A stretch of 50,662 nucleotides of DNA. It comes from a delta proteobacterium MLS_D (GTDB lineage Bacteria; Desulfobacterota; Syntrophia; Syntrophales; UBA2210). Below are positions 46,232 through 50,662 of the stretch, piece by piece. The DNA lies in assembly GCA_002030015.1 (NCBI GenBank), contig LQBH01000024.1, positions 77,501-128,162 on the forward strand, given 5' to 3'. Both the position numbers and the translations under genes were made by a program. The notes beneath the pieces were generated by a model, which searched no databases, was not told the origin of the DNA, and worked only from the letters and a program-made list of their open reading frames with translations. Each line of letters opens with the position of its first letter. Within the stretch, counting starts at the first letter, position 1.

Positions 46232-49045
46232 ATGAACTACAAAGATACGCTGAACCTTCCCACAACAGATTTTTCCATGAAGGCCAACCTTTCGGTTAAA
46301 GAACCGGAAATGCTCAAAAAATGGGAAGAAATTAATATTTATTCAAAAATCCGCGCGGCCTCGCGGGGACGAAAACCCTATATCCTGCACGACGGTCCTC
46401 CGTATGCCAACGGGGACATCCACCTGGGCACGGCGCTCAACAAGATCATCAAGGACATCGTTATCAAGTCGAAGAACATGGCGGGCTACGACAGCGTCTA
46501 CGTACCCGGCTGGGACTGCCACGGCCTTCCCATCGAACACCAGGTGGACCAGCAGCTGGGAGACAGGCGGTACACCATGAGCCAGGCCGAAAAACGACGG
46601 CTCTGCCGAACCTACGCCGAAGGGTTCGTGAACATTCAGCGTGAACAGTTCAAACGATTCGGCGTCTTCGGCGAATGGGAACACCCCTACATAACGATGG
46701 ATTTCGACTACGAGGCGACCACCGTGCGGGAATTCGGCAAGCTCCTTCTCGCCGGCGACGTCTACAAGGGGAAAAAGCCGGTATACTGGTGCGCCTCCTG
46801 CAAAACGGCCCTGGCAGAGGCGGAAGTGGAATACATGGATCACGAAACGCCTTCCATATACGTGAAATTTCCTTTTATTTCAGACCTGTCGGACGTGCTG
46901 CCCGAACTGGCGGGAGAAAAGGTGAGTCTGGTCATCTGGACCACCACGCCCTGGACGATTCCGGCCAACCTGGCCATCGCCCTCAAGGATGATTTCGATT
47001 ACGCCGCCGTCAAAGTGGACGGCGAGGTGTTTATCTTCGCCGAGGAGCTGACCGATTACTGCCTCGATGCCTTCGGCATGAGGAACCGGGAACATGAAGT
47101 ACTGGCCGTTTTTCCGGGGGCAAAACTGGAAGGCCTGGCGTGCCGCCATCCCTTCATCGACCGGAAAAGCACCGTTATTCTCGCCCCCTTTGTCACGCTC
47201 GACGCGGGAACCGGCTGCGTTCACATCGCGCCGGGTCACGGCCAGGAAGACTACGAAATCGGTCTCGAATACGGGCTCGACGTGTACGCGCCGGTAGACG
47301 ACGACGGGAAATTCACCGACGATGTCGACTATTTCGCGGGGCAATTCGTTTTTGACGCGAACGAAGCCGTCAATGAAAAACTCCTCGAATGCGGGGCGCT
47401 CCTGGGACGGATGGATATAACCCACCAGTACCCCCATTGCTGGCGCTGCAAGAACCCCATTATTTTCAGGTCCACTGAACAGTGGTTCATCTCGATGGAT
47501 AAAAACGGGCTTCGCCGCAAGGCACTGGAAGCAGTGGACAGCGTTTCCTGGCTTCCCTCCTGGGGCAGGGACCGCATTTATGGCATGATCGAGAACCGGC
47601 CTGACTGGTGCATTTCGCGGCAGCGCTCCTGGGGTGTGCCGATTACCGTCTTTTACTGCGAACAGTGCCGCGAATACGTGGCTTCGCCCGAGATCCTGGA
47701 TCATGTTGTCGATCTCATCGGGCGTGAAGGCGCCGATGTGTGGTTCGAGCGGGAAGCGGCGGACCTGCTGCCTCCCGGCACGACCTGCCCTTTCTGCGGC
47801 GGCTCTTCCTTCGCCAAGGAAACAAATATTCTGGATGTCTGGTTCGACTCGGGCGTCAGTCACGCGGCGGTCCTGGAAAACACCTCCCGGTGGCCCGACC
47901 TGTCGTCGCCGGCTGATATCTATCTTGAAGGCAGCGACCAGCACCGGGGGTGGTTTCACTCGTCACTTCTTGAATCGGCGGGTACCCGTGGCCGCGCGCC
48001 CTATCGCTCGGTGCTGACCCACGGCTTCGTCGTGGACGGCGAAGGAAAAAAGATGTCGAAATCTCTGGGCAACTTTATTGATCCCCAGCAGATGGTTAAC
48101 GCCTATGGCGCGGAGATTCTTCGGCTCTGGGTGGCCGCAGAAGACTACACCGCTGACATCCGGATATCCGATGAAATCCTCAAGCGTCTCGTCGAGGCGT
48201 ACCGGAGAATCCGCAATACGAGCCGCTACATCCTGGGCAATCTGTATGATTTTGATCCCGACGCGGACGCCATTCAGCCGGAAGACATGGAGGAAATGGA
48301 CCGCCTGGCGCTGCACCGTCTTCAGGAGATCATCACCCGCGTCAGGAACGCCTACGAGCAGTTCCAGTTCCACATGGTATATTATACGCTGTACAATTAC
48401 TGCACTGTCGATTTGAGTTCCCTGTACCTCGACGTTCTGAAAGACCGACTGTACACGTCCAGGGAGCAATCGAGGGAACGTCGGTCGGCCCAGACGGCGA
48501 TGTACCGTATCCTCGACACCCTTGTACGCCTGCTGGCGCCGGTGCTGACCTTCACCGCCGAAGAAATCTGGGCGGCAATGCCCGCCGTAACGGGCAGGGA
48601 AGAGAGTGTGCACATGAGCCTGTTTCCCGACGTGGATCCGAACCTTCTCGACAGTAAACTCGGAGAACGCTGGAAAACGCTTCTGGCCGTGCGGGCTGAA
48701 ATATCAAAAGCCATCGAAGTTGCTCGTCGGGAAAAAATCGTGGGACATTCCCTGGACAGCAGCGTCAGCCTTGCGGCACCGGAACAACTCCGGGCATTCC
48801 TGCTGGATTACCGGGACGACCTGGAACGACTCTGCATTGTTTCACATCTTGACGTGCTGCCCGGCGAACAAAAGGGCGAAACCATTTTCGAAAGCACGGA
48901 ATTCACCGGTCTTACCATCAGCGTCTCAAAAGCACCCGGGGGAAAGTGTGAACGCTGCTGGCATTACAGTACAACGGTGGGATCCGATTCGGACCATCCG
49001 ACCATCTGCCGGCGATGCCTCGCCAATCTTCCGAAGAACCCATGA
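46232..49045 (+). CDS. ileS: Isoleucyl-tRNA synthetase
   Basis: IleS charges tRNA-Ile. The 937-residue protein is a class I synthetase with the HIGH-type motif in '[20 protein letters not shown]', the editing domain ('[14 protein letters not shown]', '[18 protein letters not shown]'), the KMSKS motif in '[12 protein letters not shown]', and a C-terminal zinc finger, '[12 protein letters not shown]...ICRRCL', as in bacterial type enzymes. ATG at 46232 has AGGAG 8 bases upstream; 34 open codons before it have no family similarity. Its stop overlaps the lspA start by 4 bases (ATGA), a common ileS-lspA arrangement. Confidence 0.97.
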   Translation: MNYKDTLNLPTTDFSMKANLSVKEPEMLKKWEEINIYSKIRAASRGRKPYILHDGPPYANGDIHLGTALNKIIKDIVIKSKNMAGYDSVYVPGWDCHGLPIEHQVDQQLGDRRYTMSQAEKRRLCRTYAEGFVNIQREQFKRFGVFGEWEHPYITMDFDYEATTVREFGKLLLAGDVYKGKKPVYWCASCKTALAEAEVEYMDHETPSIYVKFPFISDLSDVLPELAGEKVSLVIWTTTPWTIPANLAIALKDDFDYAAVKVDGEVFIFAEELTDYCLDAFGMRNREHEVLAVFPGAKLEGLACRHPFIDRKSTVILAPFVTLDAGTGCVHIAPGHGQEDYEIGLEYGLDVYAPVDDDGKFTDDVDYFAGQFVFDANEAVNEKLLECGALLGRMDITHQYPHCWRCKNPIIFRSTEQWFISMDKNGLRRKALEAVDSVSWLPSWGRDRIYGMIENRPDWCISRQRSWGVPITVFYCEQCREYVASPEILDHVVDLIGREGADVWFEREAADLLPPGTTCPFCGGSSFAKETNILDVWFDSGVSHAAVLENTSRWPDLSSPADIYLEGSDQHRGWFHSSLLESAGTRGRAPYRSVLTHGFVVDGEGKKMSKSLGNFIDPQQMVNAYGAEILRLWVAAEDYTADIRISDEILKRLVEAYRRIRNTSRYILGNLYDFDPDADAIQPEDMEEMDRLALHRLQEIITRVRNAYEQFQFHMVYYTLYNYCTVDLSSLYLDVLKDRLYTSREQSRERRSAQTAMYRILDTLVRLLAPVLTFTAEEIWAAMPAVTGREESVHMSLFPDVDPNLLDSKLGERWKTLLAVRAEISKAIEVARREKIVGHSLDSSVSLAAPEQLRAFLLDYRDDLERLCIVSHLDVLPGEQKGETIFESTEFTGLTISVSKAPGGKCERCWHYSTTVGSDSDHPTICRRCLANLPKNP

Positions 49046-49539
49046 CGGCGGACGCGACAGGCCGGGGACGGATCGCGGTGTACCTGGCGGCGCTTCTGGT
49101 GGTTCTCGTCGACCAGGCAACGAAATACGCCGTACAATCCACAATACCCCTGTATGAGTCCCTGACCGTCATCGACGGGTTTTTCTCTCTCACTCACGTG
49201 CGGAATCCCGGCGCCGCATTCGGTTTTCTCGCGCAGGTTTCGCCCGCGTACCGTTTTGCCTTTCTCGTAACCGTCACCCTGGCGGTGATCGTCCTGATAA
49301 TTTTTTTCCTGGAACGAAACAGGCAGGCGGGAACGATCCTCAACGCCGCTCTTGCCCTTGTACTGGGAGGAGCGGCGGGAAATCTCATAGACCGCGTAAG
49401 CCAGGGGGAAGTCGTCGACTTTCTTGATTTTTACATCGGGACCGTGCACTGGCCCGCCTTTAACGCCGCCGACGCCGCCATATCGGTCGGGGCGTTCCTG
49501 CTTATCATCGACATGGTGTTACGAAAGAAAAACGACTGA
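49042..49539 (+). CDS. lspA: Lipoprotein signal peptidase
   Basis: LspA cleaves signal peptides of prolipoproteins in the cytoplasmic membrane. The 165-residue protein has four hydrophobic segments and both catalytic aspartates in their motifs, '[19 protein letters not shown]' and '[14 protein letters not shown]', with the conserved '[10 protein letters not shown]' before them. Start ATG overlaps the ileS stop codon (ATGA), implying coupled translation. The several lipoproteins in this window are among its expected substrates. Confidence 0.96.
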   Translation: MTADATGRGRIAVYLAALLVVLVDQATKYAVQSTIPLYESLTVIDGFFSLTHVRNPGAAFGFLAQVSPAYRFAFLVTVTLAVIVLIIFFLERNRQAGTILNAALALVLGGAAGNLIDRVSQGEVVDFLDFYIGTVHWPAFNAADAAISVGAFLLIIDMVLRKKND

Positions 49540-49648
49540 CGCGCAACCGGTTCCCGTCATGCTTGCCCCGAGGATGTCGAACCTCTCGCGCATTCTCCGG
49601 TGTCGCGCGATTTGGGATCTGTTGTACGCGACGGCACGCGCGGCGTCG

Positions 49649-50131
49649 TCAACGTTTCGGCTTCAGAATAATAACTTTCAGTGTCTGTCTGCCCCATTTA
49701 AGGGCGTCCTTGCGGCTGGCAAAAAAGACGTCGAGATGATCTCCCCGAATGGCTCTGCCCCGGTCCTGGACCTCGCCCCACCCGTAGCCGGGCACGTATA
49801 TTTTGGTGCCGAAGGGATAGCGGGGATCGGCGGCTATGGTGCCTTTTTTCGCCCTGGCGCCGCTGGCGGTTATTCCCACCTTCTTGCGCTGCCCCTTGAG
49901 GGGGCCGTAGGCGTATACGGGCGGGCCGATGCAACCGTATTTCCGCTTCCAGCCACAGGATTCCGGCCCGGCATCGTAGGCGGTGACCACCATTGTCCGT
50001 TCTTGCCGTTCATACCCGAGCCGTTTCGGGGAAGGAAAGAGACAGCAGCCCGCCAGAAAAATAAGGATCATCGAAACCAGGATTGCCAGCATCGCCGCGC
50101 GCCGGGCGCCGGATGATTTCTTCGCGATCAT
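49649..50131 (-). CDS. 3D-domain lipoprotein (MltA-like barrel)
   Basis: This 160-residue predicted lipoprotein has a type II signal peptide ('AILVSMILIFLAGC') and a 3D domain named for three aspartates, seen as 'TMVVTAYDAGPESCGW', 'ITASGARAKKGTIAADPRYPFGTKIYVPGYG', 'GEVQDRGRAIRGDHLDVFFASRKDAL'. The same fold forms the catalytic part of MltA-type lytic transglycosylases, so a role in peptidoglycan turnover is likely. ATG at 50131 is chosen because GAGGTGG lies 8 bases upstream. It is convergent with lspA and downstream of the nitronate monooxygenase-like gene. Confidence 0.87.
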   Translation of the reverse strand: MIAKKSSGARRAAMLAILVSMILIFLAGCCLFPSPKRLGYERQERTMVVTAYDAGPESCGWKRKYGCIGPPVYAYGPLKGQRKKVGITASGARAKKGTIAADPRYPFGTKIYVPGYGWGEVQDRGRAIRGDHLDVFFASRKDALKWGRQTLKVIILKPKR

Positions 50132-50171
50132 GAATATTGCCACCTCTCCTTCGAACACACCCCTCCCGCTG

Positions 50172-50662
50172 TCAATTCACCGTTTTTTCGAGTTTTTCAG
50201 GTAGTTCTGAAGCCTGAGAGATAATTCTGTCCATGAGTTCGGCAACTGAAGGAATGTCGTGCAGAAGTCCCGTGGTCTGGCCCGCGGGCAGGACGCCTTT
50301 CGTCGTGTCTCCGTCCTCGGCGGCTATTCGGAGCATTTTGAACGCGTTGGCCAGGTAGGCCATCATCTTGGCGTTTTTCCATCCCGAGGCGAGTACCCCG
50401 ATGAACAGCTTCGCGTAGGGAAGACCCAGTGATTTCGCGATATCACGTGAATTCACCAGTGCTGCGGGAAAATTCGGCCAGCCGAGCAGGCCCTTCCGGT
50501 AGGACTTGACGGCGATCGGCGTCTTCATGGACCGGCATCCCAGACCATCGAAATAAGAACCGTAAATGGTACCCTCGATTGTTTTCTCCAGTGCCAACTG
50601 TTTGTAGACATCATGGAGCGGGCTCTCCTTTGTTCTCATGAAGGCCGTTCCCATTGCGATGC
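50172..50662 (-). CDS. Nitronate monooxygenase-like flavoprotein, C-terminal part (partial)
   Basis: The gene runs off the window edge; 163 C-terminal residues are visible. They match the end of the 2-nitropropane dioxygenase/nitronate monooxygenase family: 'AMGTAFMRTKESPLHDVYKQLAL' corresponds to the family 'MGTAF..T.E' FMN phosphate-binding segment, followed by 'MKTPIAV', a helical region and 'GVLPAGQTTGLLHDIPSVAELMDRI', the last being a typical 'GQ..GL' end. The family also includes enoyl-ACP reductase FabK, so without the N-terminal half the exact reaction stays open. Downstream gene is the 3D-domain lipoprotein. Confidence 0.8.
   Translation of the reverse strand, partial: IAMGTAFMRTKESPLHDVYKQLALEKTIEGTIYGSYFDGLGCRSMKTPIAVKSYRKGLLGWPNFPAALVNSRDIAKSLGLPYAKLFIGVLASGWKNAKMMAYLANAFKMLRIAAEDGDTTKGVLPAGQTTGLLHDIPSVAELMDRIISQASELPEKLEKTVN

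Overview
The window looks like a chromosomal segment of a GC-rich, Gram-negative, strictly anaerobic bacterium of the former Deltaproteobacteria (Desulfobacterota, with Syntrophales-like gene content). The envelope genes (lpxC, a KDO transferase, a porin, several lipoproteins) indicate an outer membrane. Anaerobic metabolism is indicated by a four-subunit 2-oxoacid:ferredoxin oxidoreductase, an ETF module with a membrane iron-sulfur ETF:quinone oxidoreductase, an AMP-forming acetyl-CoA synthetase, and an amidophosphoribosyltransferase that keeps iron-sulfur cysteines. Taxonomy is inferred from gene content only.

Layout: 1-1974 ruvC (cut by the window edge), ruvA, ruvB. 2214-3128 lpxC. 3326-7538 a DUF4390 protein with an NtrY/NtrX-type two-component pair. 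7611-9082 a small lipoprotein and a divergently transcribed M23 peptidase. 9148-13812 (minus) carB followed by a divergent purF-like gene behind a clear sigma70 promoter. 13962-16672 (minus) a metallo-hydrolase, purC and dnaJ. 17728-21407 (minus) a flavodoxin, fmt, a DUF3047 protein and rsmB. 21995-28199 (minus) acs, etfB, etfA and the membrane iron-sulfur oxidoreductase. 28851-30218 a porin. 30883-32556 hflX. 33390-36357 the oxidoreductase subunits in gamma, delta, alpha, beta order. 36495-37508 an HDOD protein. 38136-39853 (minus) a GIY-YIG protein and waaA. 39991-43912 a lipoprotein, rpe, a methyltransferase and a Na/phosphate transporter. 44066-46020 groES-groEL. 46232-49539 ileS-lspA. 49649-50662 (minus) a 3D-domain lipoprotein and a partial nitronate monooxygenase-like gene.

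All intergenic stretches longer than about 300 bases (16673-17727, 21408-21994, 28200-28850, 30219-30882, 32557-33389, 37509-38135) are packed with short palindromic repeats of at least two families. One is built around a 'cttcgacaggctcagg' core, the other around 'ccctccctccaggggaggg'. They form tandem arrays, long direct repeats and, on both sides of hflX, long inverted copies. No CRISPR array, tRNA, rRNA, prophage or complete insertion sequence was seen.

The points most worth a second look are: a promoter-to-terminator structured RNA candidate (about 33146-33339) with a 6S-like closing stem and central bubble; hflX, whose best ribosome-binding site feeds an ATG one base out of frame and whose flanks are inverted repeats; a PurF paralogue beside carB that keeps the nucleophilic cysteine but has lost glutamine-binding residues; and an oxidoreductase delta subunit with a stretched first cluster motif.
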